Shown here one piece after another: positions 37,724-46,701 of a stretch of DNA of 64,000 nucleotides. The stretch is from Mucilaginibacter sp. cycad4 (GTDB taxonomy: Bacteria; Bacteroidota; Bacteroidia; Sphingobacteriales; Sphingobacteriaceae). The DNA lies in NCBI RefSeq assembly GCF_034263275.1, contig NZ_CP139559.1, forward strand, positions 6,448,001 to 6,512,000. The letters are read 5' to 3'. Made by a program: the position numbers and the translations under genes. Every line of letters starts with the position of its first letter. Within the stretch, counting starts at the first letter, position 1. The notes under the pieces were generated by a model. The model was given only the letters and a program-made list of their open reading frames with translations. It was not told the DNA's origin and did no database searches.

Positions 37724-38836
37724 ATGAGTAAGCAATTTACCGCCGCAAAATTAATCCTCGCACTTTTTGCACCACTGTGCATTTTGAGTGCATGTGATTC
37801 ATCAACAAAAAAAACAGCTGATACAGCCGATAGCGCAAAAGCAGATACAGGCAAAAAAGTAAAATACCTTTCCCAGCCGCTCATCAGTTCCATTTACACT
37901 GCTGATCCTTCGGCTCATGTATTTAACGGTAAAATTTATATCTATCCATCGCATGATATCAATGCAGGCATCCCCGAAAATGATAACGGCGACCATTTTG
38001 CCATGAAGGATTACCACATCCTGTCGATGGATAGTGTTGGCGGTAAGGTTACAGATAATGGTGTTGCGCTTGATATTAAGGATATCCCCTGGGCAGGCCG
38101 GCAGCTTTGGGCCCCTGATGCCGCTTATAAAAACGGTACCTATTACCTGTACTTCCCGGTGAAGGATAAAAAAGATGTATTCCATATCGGCGTAGCAACT
38201 TCTGCCAGTCCGGTAGGCCCGTTTAAGGCCGAGCCTGAGCCAATTGCAGGAAGCTACAGTATTGATCCGGCTGTGTTTACGGATACCGATGGCAAAACAT
38301 ATATGTATTTCGGGGGTATCTGGGGTGGGCAGCTTCAGCGCTGGATGACAGGAAAATATGAAGCTGACGGTTCAAAAACCGACTCAAAACAGGAAGATGC
38401 CCCGGCTATAAGCTGTAAAGTAGCTTTGCTAAAACCCGATATGAAAACCTTTGACGGCGCTGTAAAAGATGCTGTTATTTTAGATAGTGTTGGCAAACCG
38501 CTGTTAACCAAAGATCATGACCGCCGCTTTTTTGAGGGCTCATGGATGCACAAATACAACGGAAAATATTACTTCACCTATTCAACCGGTGATACGCATT
38601 TACTTTGCTATGCGATAGGCGACAGTCCGCTTGGGCCATTCACCTATAAAGGCGTGTTTATGAAACCGGTGCAGGGTTGGACAACCCATCACTCCATCAT
38701 TGAAATAAAAGGTAAATGGTACATATTTTATCATGATACCCAATTATCGGGCAAAACACACCTGCGCAATGTGAAAGTAACCGAGTTACAGCATAACGCC
38801 GATGGATCTATTAAGCTGATCGATCCGTTTTTGTAA
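37724..38836 (+). CDS. GH43 glycosidase lipoprotein
   Basis: 370 residues; lipobox LSAC, Cys25. Five-bladed beta-propeller of family 43 with the three acids visible: base Asp in YTADPSAH, pKa-modulating Asp in SIDPAVF, and acid Glu in FFEGSWMH. Members are beta-xylosidases, alpha-arabinofuranosidases or related exo-enzymes. In this operon, trimming of xylo-oligosaccharide or arabinose branches is expected. It is clearly paralogous to the GH43 at 62480 (shared TADPSAHV, APD-AYKNGTYY and SW-HK-NG blocks). The gap to GH67 is 23 bp. Confidence 0.92.
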   Translation: MSKQFTAAKLILALFAPLCILSACDSSTKKTADTADSAKADTGKKVKYLSQPLISSIYTADPSAHVFNGKIYIYPSHDINAGIPENDNGDHFAMKDYHILSMDSVGGKVTDNGVALDIKDIPWAGRQLWAPDAAYKNGTYYLYFPVKDKKDVFHIGVATSASPVGPFKAEPEPIAGSYSIDPAVFTDTDGKTYMYFGGIWGGQLQRWMTGKYEADGSKTDSKQEDAPAISCKVALLKPDMKTFDGAVKDAVILDSVGKPLLTKDHDRRFFEGSWMHKYNGKYYFTYSTGDTHLLCYAIGDSPLGPFTYKGVFMKPVQGWTTHHSIIEIKGKWYIFYHDTQLSGKTHLRNVKVTELQHNADGSIKLIDPFL

Positions 38837-38848
38837 ATCTCAACTGAT

Positions 38849-39685
38849 ATGAAAATCCTTAAAGCATTAACCCTGATACTGCCATTGCTTGATTTGTTGG
38901 GGGCGCGTGGTTTTGCGCAGCAGGTTAAGCCGGTTATTATCCCTAACTCCGAACACCGGCAAATGCACTCTAAACTGGCAGGTAATGATTATGATATTTA
39001 TATTCATTACCCGGCTGGCTATGATACTTCTAAACAGAAATTTCCGGTATTGTACGTGGTTGATGGTGATAACGACTTTTCACCATCGCTGGAGTATTTA
39101 GGACTATTGATGGCCGAATATCATATCCCCGAACCCATATTGGTGGCTATTGGCGATGGTGGCCTGATTGGTACGCCCGGTAACAAACGCAACCGGGATT
39201 TTACACCGGTTTCAGTCCCAAATGCTGCCGAAAGCGGGGGGGCGCCGGTATTTCTTGATTTTATTGAAAAGGAATTGATCCCATCGGTAGATGCCGGATT
39301 AAAAACCGATCCCGCAAATCGTACGCTGTACGGATATTCGATGGGGGGCTTGTTTGCAACTTACACCTTGTTTACAAAGCCAACGCTGTTCAAAAATATT
39401 CTGATAGGTAGCCCTGCATTGGGCTATGGTAATGGAGCTATATTTGAAATTGAAAAGAAATATGCCTCCAAATATAAAAGCTTGCCCGTAAATGTATTTA
39501 TGGAAGTGGGCGGATTGGAAACACGGGGTCAGGTTGAACCAAACAAGCGGCTGGCGGCGTTATTAGAGAACCGGCATTATGAAAACCTTGTTTTTAAGCA
39601 TATTATTATTGATGATGTTACACACTTATCTGGTAAGCCGGTTACCATGCTTAAAGCTCTGGCGTGGGGGTATGCACGTAAGTAA
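38849..39685 (+). CDS. CE1-like/esterase-D-type alpha/beta hydrolase
   Basis: 278 residues with a signal peptide (about 1-24, ending GFAQ). Nucleophile elbow GYSMGG, Ser164; oxyanion strand YVVDGDNDF; a C-terminal His in DDVTHLSG. This fits the esterase family that includes CE1 feruloyl/acetylxylan esterases and enterochelin-esterase-like enzymes. In an operon with GH67 and GH43, hydrolysis of acetyl or feruloyl groups on xylan is most likely. It starts 12 bp after the GH43 stop. Confidence 0.85.
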   Translation: MKILKALTLILPLLDLLGARGFAQQVKPVIIPNSEHRQMHSKLAGNDYDIYIHYPAGYDTSKQKFPVLYVVDGDNDFSPSLEYLGLLMAEYHIPEPILVAIGDGGLIGTPGNKRNRDFTPVSVPNAAESGGAPVFLDFIEKELIPSVDAGLKTDPANRTLYGYSMGGLFATYTLFTKPTLFKNILIGSPALGYGNGAIFEIEKKYASKYKSLPVNVFMEVGGLETRGQVEPNKRLAALLENRHYENLVFKHIIIDDVTHLSGKPVTMLKALAWGYARK

Positions 39686-39730
39686 CAGATAAGGTTGTTT
39701 TTTCTTTACATCAGCGTAATCAAAAGAGTT

Positions 39731-41359
39731 ATGAAGGCTCACATATTGATATTTGTTTTGTGCTGTTTGGTAGTCTGTATACTTAAGGCACAAAATACTA
39801 TTCAAGCAATACCGCATATACAATATTACGGCGGTAGTGCCGAATTATTGGTAGATGGAGCACCGTATTTAATGACAGGAGGCGAGCTTGGAAACTCAAG
39901 CACTTCAAGCACTGCTTATATGGCCCCGATTTGGCCTAAGCTGCAAAAGATGCATCTCAACACGGTAATAGCCCCGGTTTATTGGGAACTATTGGAGCCA
40001 CAAGAGGGCAAGTTTAATTTTACGCTGGTTGATGATTTGATCAAAAGTGCCCGGCTGTATCACATGAAACTGGTGCTGCTTTGGTTTGGCACCTGGAAAA
40101 ATAGCATGAGCTGTTATGCGCCAGGTTGGGTTAAAACCAACGAAAAGCGTTTTCCGCGCGTAGTAAATAGTATGGGTGGTCCCGAAGAAATCATTTCACC
40201 ATTCTCCAAAGATGCTTTGCAGGCAGATATTAAAGCTTTTAGCGTGTTAATGCGGCATATTAAGCAAACCGATAGTAAGTTACACACAGTACTGATGGTA
40301 CAGGTTGAAAACGAGATTGGTATGTTGCCAGACGCTCGTGATCATTCAACGTTAGCCAATGAGGCTTTCAATCAGCCCGTTCCGGAAAAGCTAATTACCT
40401 GGTTAAATTCGCACAAGGAAAAGCTTGTGCCGGAAATGCAAAAGATATGGCAGGAGGGAGGATATAAAACTTCAGGTAACTGGGAATCGGTTTTTGGCAA
40501 AAGCCCGGCTACCGACGAATTGTTTATGGCTTGGTACTTTGCTGAATATGCCAACGCTGTAGCTAAAGCAGGCAAAGTCGTTTACCCGCTGCCGATGTAC
40601 GTGAATGCCGCCCTTAACGCGCCGGGCAAAAAGCCGGGGCAATACCCTTCTGCAGGCCCGTTGCCGCATTTAATTGACATATGGAAAGCGGGTGCGCCCG
40701 ATATTGACCTGCTGTCGCCCGATTTTTATAATCCTAATTTCAGCTACTGGAATGATCGTTACGCCCGGCCGGATAATGCATTGTTTATCCCCGAGCACCG
40801 GTTTGAGGATGGTGTAGATGCTAAAGCTTTTTATGCCATTGGGCATTATAAGGCGCTGGGTTTTTCACCTTTTTCTATTGAAACAGCTAACAAAACGGCG
40901 GGCGAACCACTTAGCCAATCGTATAATATTATTCAGCAGTTGTCGGGGGAGATCAGCAAGGCAAAGCGCAAGGGAACTATGGAGGGCGTACTGTTAAGTA
41001 AGGATGCGGATACAGTGCGGTTGCAAATGGGGGACTATATCCTGACGGTTTCGCATGATTTAACGCTGGGCTGGTCGCCAAAAGCAAAGGATGCAAACTG
41101 GCTGCTAACCGGTGGTATTATTATTGCCTTGCCCAACGATGAGTTTTATGTAGGCGGTACCGGCCTGGTGATCAGCTTTAAGCCGGTTAAAGCTGGAGTA
41201 CGTGCAGGCATCTTGCAGGTAGACGAAGGCGTATTTATTAACGGAAAATGGCGGCCGGGACGCCGTTTAAATGGTGATGAAGACCACCAGGGAAGACATT
41301 TGAGGATTCCGGTGGGCGAATATGGGATCCAGCGTATTAAGCTTTATAATTATAGGTGA
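39731..41359 (+). CDS. GH35 beta-galactosidase-like enzyme
   Basis: 542 residues from the ATG at 39731, chosen over an in-frame ATG at 39695 because it leaves a proper signal peptide (ILIFVLCCLVVCILKAQ). TIM barrel with APVYWELLEPQEG; acid/base Glu195 in QVENEIG; nucleophile Glu355 in FIPEHRF. The C-terminal region (about 430-542) matches the DUF5597-type domain that accompanies this GH35 branch. Related enzymes remove terminal beta-galactose from hemicellulose, such as xyloglucan or galactosylated xylan. Last gene of the GH67 operon. Confidence 0.9.
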   Translation: MKAHILIFVLCCLVVCILKAQNTIQAIPHIQYYGGSAELLVDGAPYLMTGGELGNSSTSSTAYMAPIWPKLQKMHLNTVIAPVYWELLEPQEGKFNFTLVDDLIKSARLYHMKLVLLWFGTWKNSMSCYAPGWVKTNEKRFPRVVNSMGGPEEIISPFSKDALQADIKAFSVLMRHIKQTDSKLHTVLMVQVENEIGMLPDARDHSTLANEAFNQPVPEKLITWLNSHKEKLVPEMQKIWQEGGYKTSGNWESVFGKSPATDELFMAWYFAEYANAVAKAGKVVYPLPMYVNAALNAPGKKPGQYPSAGPLPHLIDIWKAGAPDIDLLSPDFYNPNFSYWNDRYARPDNALFIPEHRFEDGVDAKAFYAIGHYKALGFSPFSIETANKTAGEPLSQSYNIIQQLSGEISKAKRKGTMEGVLLSKDADTVRLQMGDYILTVSHDLTLGWSPKAKDANWLLTGGIIIALPNDEFYVGGTGLVISFKPVKAGVRAGILQVDEGVFINGKWRPGRRLNGDEDHQGRHLRIPVGEYGIQRIKLYNYR

Positions 41360-41378
41360 TTTCGGGCAATACTTAAAA

Positions 41379-41407
41379 GTGGAAAATGCCTTTTAAACAT
41401 TTTCCAC
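41379..41407. terminator. Bidirectional stem-loop between GH35 and AhpD-like genes
   Basis: Perfect 10-bp stem GTGGAAAATG (41379-41388) / CATTTTCCAC (41398-41407) in the 59-bp gap between convergent genes. T-rich on the minus-strand exit (CTTTTAAG), weaker on the plus strand. Confidence 0.65.
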
Positions 41408-41418
41408 CTTCTATTAAG

Positions 41419-41853
41419 CTACGCCGGAATCAAGTTGGTTGTAATGCCTATCCTGTTCCATGCATTGATAGTGATAATGGCTAAGATTACTTGCGCCAGG
41501 TAAGTTTTTTCCAGCACTTTGGCTGCCTGTTGATATGTTTCATCTTTTACATGGTTACTGATTAAAGTAACTTCTTCTGTCAATGCCAGTATCGCCCGTT
41601 CTTCTTCTGAAAAAAACGGTGTGTCACGCCATGCGTTAAGGGCATAAATGCGCTGTTCCGTTTCGCCTGCTTTGCGGGCTTCTTTAGTGTGCATGTCAAT
41701 ACAAAAAGCGCATCCATTTATTTGCGAGGCCCTGATTTTGATCAGGTCTTTATGTTTTCTTGTGAGCGGTGTACTTTCAATAAATCCTTCAAGTCCAAGG
41801 ATAGCTTTGTATCCGGCGGGCTCTACTTTGTCAATTTTAATTCGTGTTTCCAT
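41419..41853 (-). CDS. AhpD-like carboxymuconolactone-decarboxylase-family protein
   Basis: 144 residues, cytoplasmic helical protein. The redox motif CAFCIDMHTKEARKAGE (C-x-x-C followed by His) is diagnostic of the alkylhydroperoxidase AhpD core. Downstream YALNAWRDTPFFSEEERAILALTE is the usual CMD-family second half. It probably reduces peroxide or partner disulfides, though many such small proteins have no proven substrate. It lies near a MocR regulator and an azoreductase, consistent with a redox-stress patch. Confidence 0.88.
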   Translation of the reverse strand: METRIKIDKVEPAGYKAILGLEGFIESTPLTRKHKDLIKIRASQINGCAFCIDMHTKEARKAGETEQRIYALNAWRDTPFFSEEERAILALTEEVTLISNHVKDETYQQAAKVLEKTYLAQVILAIITINAWNRIGITTNLIPA

Positions 41854-41939
41854 TTTAAAAAATTATTTTGATACAAAGTTAGAGCGCTGATATTGGTACT
41901 AATTATACCAGCTTTGAAATAAAGGGTGGCCCAGCCATG

Positions 41940-43403
41940 TTAATGCAGTACCTTTTTCAGGAGCTCAAGTGCTTTGATCGTCTCATTTTCATCGAGAGAG
42001 GCAAAGCCCATTCTGATTCCGTTAACAGCATAAGATTCGTTTTTGTAAAAACTCCCGTCGTCTATCTGAAGTCTCTTCTTCGCGGCATCTTCGGCCAGTT
42101 TTACTAAATCAATCTGCTCATTAAAATTTGCCCAAACAGCAAGGCCGCCTTCGGGAACGTTGAAAGTTATATCGTTGCTGAAATCCGATTGGAGGATCTG
42201 GCAAAGCAAATTTCTGCGCTGCCTGTAAATTTTTAACGATTTTCTGAAGTACCTTTCCATCTCGCCGTTATTAAACAGTACGGCAAATGCCTCTTCCAGC
42301 ACTGTGTCTCCTTGCTTGTCTATCAGCTCTCTTAACGCTGCTGCTGCGTTAACAAATGCCGAAGGCCCGGTCATAAAGCCAATGCGTAGAGCGGGAGCAA
42401 ATGTTTTAGTAACAGAGCCTATATAAATTACGTTTTGATTATGGTCAATACTTGCCAGTGGCAGGTAAGGTTTGTTGTTATAATGAAAATCAAAGTCGTA
42501 ATCGTCTTCTATAATAGCAAAGCGGTATTCTGTTGCAAGCTTTAACAATTTTAACCTCCGCTCCGTACTCATGGTTACCGTTGTTGGGTAGTGATGATGC
42601 GGTATGATGTATACTGCTTTGATACTTCTATATTGTAAAATCGTTTCAAGATGATCAATATCCATTCCATAAGTATCAACCGGAATCCTCACAAGGTTAG
42701 CACCTGCGTATCTGAAAGTATCATCAGCCAAAACATAATTTGAAAGACCAACGGCTACGCTATCACCGGGATTAATCAGCAGTTGGGTAGCTAAATAGAT
42801 CCCCATTTGGCTACCTTTGGTGATCACTATATTTTCGACAGGAACACTCAATCCCCTGGTGTGTGAAAGGTAGCTGCAAATAGCAGTACGAAGGTTTTCC
42901 GAACCTTTGGAGCTTCCATATTTCAAATAGTTCTTTCCGTATAATCTCCTGGAAAGGCTCCGGTATTCACGCATTAACAGATCAACCGGCGTTAAGCGCA
43001 CATCCGGAAAGCCGCCATCAATGGTGAGCATTTCCTTTTCGGGACCTTTAGTGATCCATGCATTTTCAAATTTATTAGTCCAGGTAAAAGCTTCATGGTG
43101 AGGGTTGTTTTTACCTGGCTCAGGAACGGCAGGCCTGGAAAGTACTGGTAACTTTGAAAGCACGAATACGCCTTTGCGCTCAACTGATTCGGCCCAACCC
43201 TGGCTAACCAGCTCTTCGTAAGCCAGTTTTACCGTGTTCCTGTTAATACCAATCAATTGTGCAAGTACGCGGGATCCCGGCAGGATATCGGCAGGCTGTA
43301 GCGTACCACTGGTAATCAATGATATAAACATATTGCACACCTGGATATGTAAGGATACGGAAGCGTTCCGGTCAACCTGGATCAATGATTTATAGGGTAA
43401 CAC
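41940..43403 (-). CDS. MocR/PdxR-type regulator (GntR HTH plus aminotransferase fold)
   Basis: 487 residues. N-terminal winged HTH of the GntR type (about 12-80, GSRVLAQLIGINRNTVKLAYEEL) fused to a fold-type I aminotransferase domain with the PLP lysine in SVTKTF (Lys333) and the EDDYDFDF motif (299-306). MocR proteins bind PLP as an effector or internal aldimine and usually regulate the divergent gene. Here that is the azoreductase/EamA pair beginning 76 bp away. No sign that it acts on vitamin B6 genes. Confidence 0.9.
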   Translation of the reverse strand: MLPYKSLIQVDRNASVSLHIQVCNMFISLITSGTLQPADILPGSRVLAQLIGINRNTVKLAYEELVSQGWAESVERKGVFVLSKLPVLSRPAVPEPGKNNPHHEAFTWTNKFENAWITKGPEKEMLTIDGGFPDVRLTPVDLLMREYRSLSRRLYGKNYLKYGSSKGSENLRTAICSYLSHTRGLSVPVENIVITKGSQMGIYLATQLLINPGDSVAVGLSNYVLADDTFRYAGANLVRIPVDTYGMDIDHLETILQYRSIKAVYIIPHHHYPTTVTMSTERRLKLLKLATEYRFAIIEDDYDFDFHYNNKPYLPLASIDHNQNVIYIGSVTKTFAPALRIGFMTGPSAFVNAAAALRELIDKQGDTVLEEAFAVLFNNGEMERYFRKSLKIYRQRRNLLCQILQSDFSNDITFNVPEGGLAVWANFNEQIDLVKLAEDAAKKRLQIDDGSFYKNESYAVNGIRMGFASLDENETIKALELLKKVLH

Positions 43404-43430
43404 CTGGGCTGTAGTTTTTATCTAAACTGG

Positions 43431-43468
43431 TATACAAATATAATCCAGGTGCCCGGTACTTTTGTATA
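43431..43468. promoter_or_regulatory. Candidate MocR-binding region
   Basis: Perfect inverted pair TATACAAA (43431-43438) / TTTGTATA (43461-43468), with CACCTGG (43401-43407) and CCAGGTG (about 43446-43452) forming a second inverted pair around it. It lies in the divergent region between the MocR gene and the azoreductase gene. Confidence 0.4.
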
Positions 43469-43479
43469 AAATTAGTAAA

Positions 43480-44127
43480 ATGAAAAAAGTATTGGTTATT
43501 AATGCAAGTGCAAGAACAGCTAAATCTCAAAGCAGAAAGCTGTCTGAGGCGTTTGTTAATCATTGGAAAGGCATCCATGCCAACCCCTTGATCAAGTATC
43601 GTGAATTGGGAGCTGAGGACGTGCCTCACATTAATGAAAACTGGATTGCCGCGGCTTTTAAGCCCGAGACAGAAAGATCAGAAGTGGGAAAGGACGCCTT
43701 AAAAATAAGTGATGTTTATATTTCAGAATTACTGGAGGCCGATATTATTGTACTTGCTTCGCCAATGTATAACTGGTCGGTGCCAAGTGTGCTCAAAGCT
43801 TATATAGATCAGGTTGTAAGGGTGAATAAAACATTTGAGTTTAATAAGGCCGATATGGATAATCCGTATATAGGGTTACTTCAAGATAAGACTGTATTTC
43901 TTTTGCTTTCAAGAGGGGCGCAGGGATATGAAAAGGGGGATCATAATGAACACCTCGACTTCCAGAGCACATATTTAAAAACAGTATTTAATATTATTGG
44001 GGTGAGCAATATCCATGGTGTTTCAGTTAACGGGGTATCTTACGCGCCGGAGAAACTTAAAACTACCACAGAAACATCGTATCAGGAACTAAAAGATCTG
44101 ATAGATATGGAAATTGAGGTTGTATGA
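43480..44127 (+). CDS. FMN-dependent NADH-azoreductase-like flavoprotein
   Basis: 215 residues from the ATG at 43480 (MKKVLVINASART); an upstream in-frame ATG at 43462 is less likely. Flavodoxin-like fold: FMN-binding loop ASARTAKSQSRKLSE and the characteristic SPMYNWSVPSVLKAYIDQV block of AzoR/NQO-type enzymes, followed by LLSRGAQGYEKG. It reduces quinones or azo compounds with NAD(P)H, protecting against electrophiles. Its stop overlaps the transporter start by 4 bp (ATGA), so the two are translationally coupled. Confidence 0.88.
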   Translation: MKKVLVINASARTAKSQSRKLSEAFVNHWKGIHANPLIKYRELGAEDVPHINENWIAAAFKPETERSEVGKDALKISDVYISELLEADIIVLASPMYNWSVPSVLKAYIDQVVRVNKTFEFNKADMDNPYIGLLQDKTVFLLLSRGAQGYEKGDHNEHLDFQSTYLKTVFNIIGVSNIHGVSVNGVSYAPEKLKTTTETSYQELKDLIDMEIEVV

Positions 44128-45029
44128 AAAACAGTGTGCTAAAAGGAAGCGTTTTTATTGCGCTTGGGGCCTGCAGCTATGGAATGCTGGCAACCTTTGT
44201 AAAAATGGCTTATCATGAAGGCTACAGTCTGGCAGAAGTCACCGTTTCGCAATTCGGCATGGGTTTTATCGGGTTGTTTGTTTTAAGCCTCTTCCGTAAA
44301 CAGAAGCATGTGCCTGTAATAAAAACATCGGGCACAAAAGGTATATTGAAATTAATTATAGCAGGGATCTCGTTGGGTTTAACCAGTGTGTTCTTTTACC
44401 AGGCAGTTCAGTATATCCCGGTGAGTATTGGCATTGTGTTATTAATGCAAACCGTGTGGATCAGCGTGATCCTGGAGATGGCGCTGCATAAAAAGCTGCC
44501 CGGCTTGCATAAGATCATATCGGTTTTTATTATCCTGGGAGGAACGATCCTGGCCACAGATATGCTTAAACAATCAGGCAATATAAACTGGAAAGGGTTT
44601 GGCTGGGGCATGATGGCAGCTATTTCATACACGGCAAGTATGTACTCGTCAAATAACATTGAACTTGGTTTCCCCCCGTTAAAACGAAGCTTGTATATGA
44701 TTATGGGGGGCTTATTTATAATTGTTTGTGTTTTTCATTCATCGTTAAATAGTGAGTTTTCATATGGGATATTTCTGCGCTGGGGCCTCCTGCTTTCCTT
44801 GTTCGGAACGATAATTCCTCCGCTGCTGTTTACAAGGGGGATGCCGCTAACGGGCATGGGGCTTGGAGCAATTATCGCATCTACCGAAATACCGGTTTCT
44901 ATAATCATGGCAAGCATCCTGTTAAAAGAATCTGTAAGTTTTTTGCAGTGGGCAGGTGTTATCCTTATCCTGTTTGCGGTAGTATTAATGAATATTGGAA
45001 AAAGTAAGAAGCCGCATTTTGTACATTAA
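44124..45029 (+). CDS. EamA/DMT-family transporter
   Basis: 301-residue inner-membrane protein with about ten hydrophobic helices arranged as two EamA repeats (first about 8-140, second about 155-295). Seen: the start GSVFIALGACSYGMLATFVK and the second-repeat end GVILILFAVVLMN. DMT carriers export amino acids, metabolites or drugs; the substrate is unknown. It overlaps the azoreductase gene by 4 bp and is probably controlled by the divergent MocR regulator, suggesting joint detoxification or metabolite export. Confidence 0.88.
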   Translation: MKNSVLKGSVFIALGACSYGMLATFVKMAYHEGYSLAEVTVSQFGMGFIGLFVLSLFRKQKHVPVIKTSGTKGILKLIIAGISLGLTSVFFYQAVQYIPVSIGIVLLMQTVWISVILEMALHKKLPGLHKIISVFIILGGTILATDMLKQSGNINWKGFGWGMMAAISYTASMYSSNNIELGFPPLKRSLYMIMGGLFIIVCVFHSSLNSEFSYGIFLRWGLLLSLFGTIIPPLLFTRGMPLTGMGLGAIIASTEIPVSIIMASILLKESVSFLQWAGVILILFAVVLMNIGKSKKPHFVH

Positions 45030-45074
45030 ATGCAGGATATACGCTAATGGAGCCGCTAATTTGTATAACGATAA

Positions 45075-45119
45075 AAGCCGCTCCGTTAAATGAGGTCAGT
45101 CATAAAAGCAGAGCGGCTT
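45075..45119. terminator. Stem-loop between EamA and alginate-lyase-like genes
   Basis: Perfect 9-bp stem AAGCCGCTC (45075-45083) / GAGCGGCTT (45111-45119) with a 27-base loop between convergent genes. T-rich on the minus-strand exit. Confidence 0.6.
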
Positions 45120-45147
45120 GTAAAAGATTTATTAAGCGAACGCTTGG

Positions 45148-46332
45148 TTAAAAAGTGGTAGGCACGTTGTTATGGGTATAGTTTGTCCAGCAGAGGAAAC
45201 CGATATCGCCATTGGGCAAACCATTACTGTCGCACACATAATTGCTGGCTATGTAGCTGGTTTCGGTAGTCCCGTAATGACGGTTGGCCACTTCAATACC
45301 CGGCCAGATAGGGTTGTTAACATTACCATTGGGAGAGCAAGGCGGAGATACGGTGCCGTGCATTAACTTGTACTGGTAATTAAATCCGGTTAATAAGCGG
45401 CTGCTGCTTGCCGAGTAGATAGACAGATCCCCCTGGATACCGGCAATATTAGCGGCATAACTCAAACCGGTAAGGGAGTACTGATAATGCACATAGTCAT
45501 TATGCGAACCGCAGATCTCGCCGTTCATTGAGCCGTCTGATGCAATTACATTAGGCAACACAGTTTTTACAGCAGTAATGCCGTTTTGGTATACAGTTTG
45601 ACTGTCTTCAAATACACCGATAGCCATTTTAGCGTAGCCCGCAGATACGTTCCAGTTGTTGTTGAAATTGGGTACGTTGTTGATGTAATTGTCTTTCATA
45701 TTGTTCAGAAAGTTTACAAACTGGGTATTTTCGGCAGTCGTCCAGCCGCCGCCAACACCGCTGGCCGGTATGTAGTATTTGATAATTTCGGCAGCTGCGG
45801 CAAAAGTAGGGGCGGCCCATGAAGCCTCAAGCGAAGCCTGGTTGGGCTGAGAGCCGGTTACGCTGAAGTTTTGAAAATGACTGGCCCAGCCGTCAAGAAT
45901 TTGTTTTACGGTAGTTGCATATGATGCGGTGCCGGTTTTAGCCCAGCGCAGTGCCAGGGCATAGCTCAGCAGGGCATCGCCTTTAAAAGCAATTTCGTCG
46001 GGTGTTGTAACGCCGCCGGCTACCTGCACAGTGGCCTTGTAGGCACCGCTGGGACTATGATTGTTACAATAGTTGAGTACAAACTGATAGGCTGCCAGTC
46101 GGTTAGCATCATTTGAATTAGCCTGTTGGCCCACATAGTCAAGCGTTTGCTGCGTGTTGAGGATCCCGGGATGGATAAAGCCGGTAGCCTGGGTTTTTAA
46201 TGCCGGTGAGGCGGCATCATTGCTTGCCGCCGCCGGCGAGACTTGTTTTTTTGTGCAATAAGAAAAAAATAAGGCCACAAAAAGGGCGAGGCCCAATAGG
46301 GTTGCAAAGGTAGTTTTTGGTTTGCTGTTCAT
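45148..46332 (-). CDS. Alginate-lyase-superfamily lipoprotein
   Basis: 394 residues. The N-terminus has a hydrophobic segment and lipobox-like FSYC (Cys26), then a Ser/Ala-rich spacer. GFIHPGILNTQQTLDYV (about 51-67) is the usual start of the PF05426 alpha-toroid domain; NNWNVSAGYAKMAIGVF and ICGSHNDYVHYQYSLTGL carry the Asn/His/Tyr residues typical of the active cleft, and NRHYGTTETSYIA ends the domain. It is a predicted uronic-acid polysaccharide lyase or lyase-fold binding protein. It differs in layout from the secreted lyase at 2323-3504 (lipoprotein, no YFWPDP block). No SusCD partner in the same direction. Confidence 0.78.
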   Translation of the reverse strand: MNSKPKTTFATLLGLALFVALFFSYCTKKQVSPAAASNDAASPALKTQATGFIHPGILNTQQTLDYVGQQANSNDANRLAAYQFVLNYCNNHSPSGAYKATVQVAGGVTTPDEIAFKGDALLSYALALRWAKTGTASYATTVKQILDGWASHFQNFSVTGSQPNQASLEASWAAPTFAAAAEIIKYYIPASGVGGGWTTAENTQFVNFLNNMKDNYINNVPNFNNNWNVSAGYAKMAIGVFEDSQTVYQNGITAVKTVLPNVIASDGSMNGEICGSHNDYVHYQYSLTGLSYAANIAGIQGDLSIYSASSSRLLTGFNYQYKLMHGTVSPPCSPNGNVNNPIWPGIEVANRHYGTTETSYIASNYVCDSNGLPNGDIGFLCWTNYTHNNVPTTF

Positions 46333-46566
46333 AAATTGGTTTTTAGTTTACAACTGGTATGATCGGCATAACTTTAAAACAAACAGCTTAGGACTACCGA
46401 GGTGCGCTATTTGCCCGGCATTAGGTTTTACTGTTGTTTAAAAAGGTGCCGAATAATTGGTTTGATGAAACAAAATTATTGTAAACTATTGATTAAAAGC
46501 AAGATGTAAATATATCGATACGCTTGACCCACAATAGTACTTCGCGGTAAAAGAGGTTGTTTTAAT

Positions 46567-46593
46567 GGCAAAAAAAATTTAATTTTTTTTGCC
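46567..46593. promoter_or_regulatory. Perfect AT-rich palindrome of unknown role
   Basis: 13-bp arms meeting at one central base (46580). The arms begin with GGC and end with TT. It could be a protein-binding site or a stem-loop. It lies about 235 bp upstream of the alginate-lyase-like start. Confidence 0.35.
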
Positions 46594-46667
46594 TGATACG
46601 GTTTATCCGCGTAATAAAAGGGAGATAAGGCTTGGTTGGGTGTAGCTTTCAAAGACTAATATAAAGA

Positions 46668-46701
46668 CAAAAGCCCGCAATTGGTTTATTACAGGCTTTT
46701 G
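46668..46701 (-). terminator. Terminator of the GH29 gene
   Basis: 8-bp stem CAAAAGCC (46668-46675) / GGCTTTTG (46694-46701); on the minus strand it exits into TCTTTAT. It sits 50 bp after the fucosidase stop. Confidence 0.55.
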
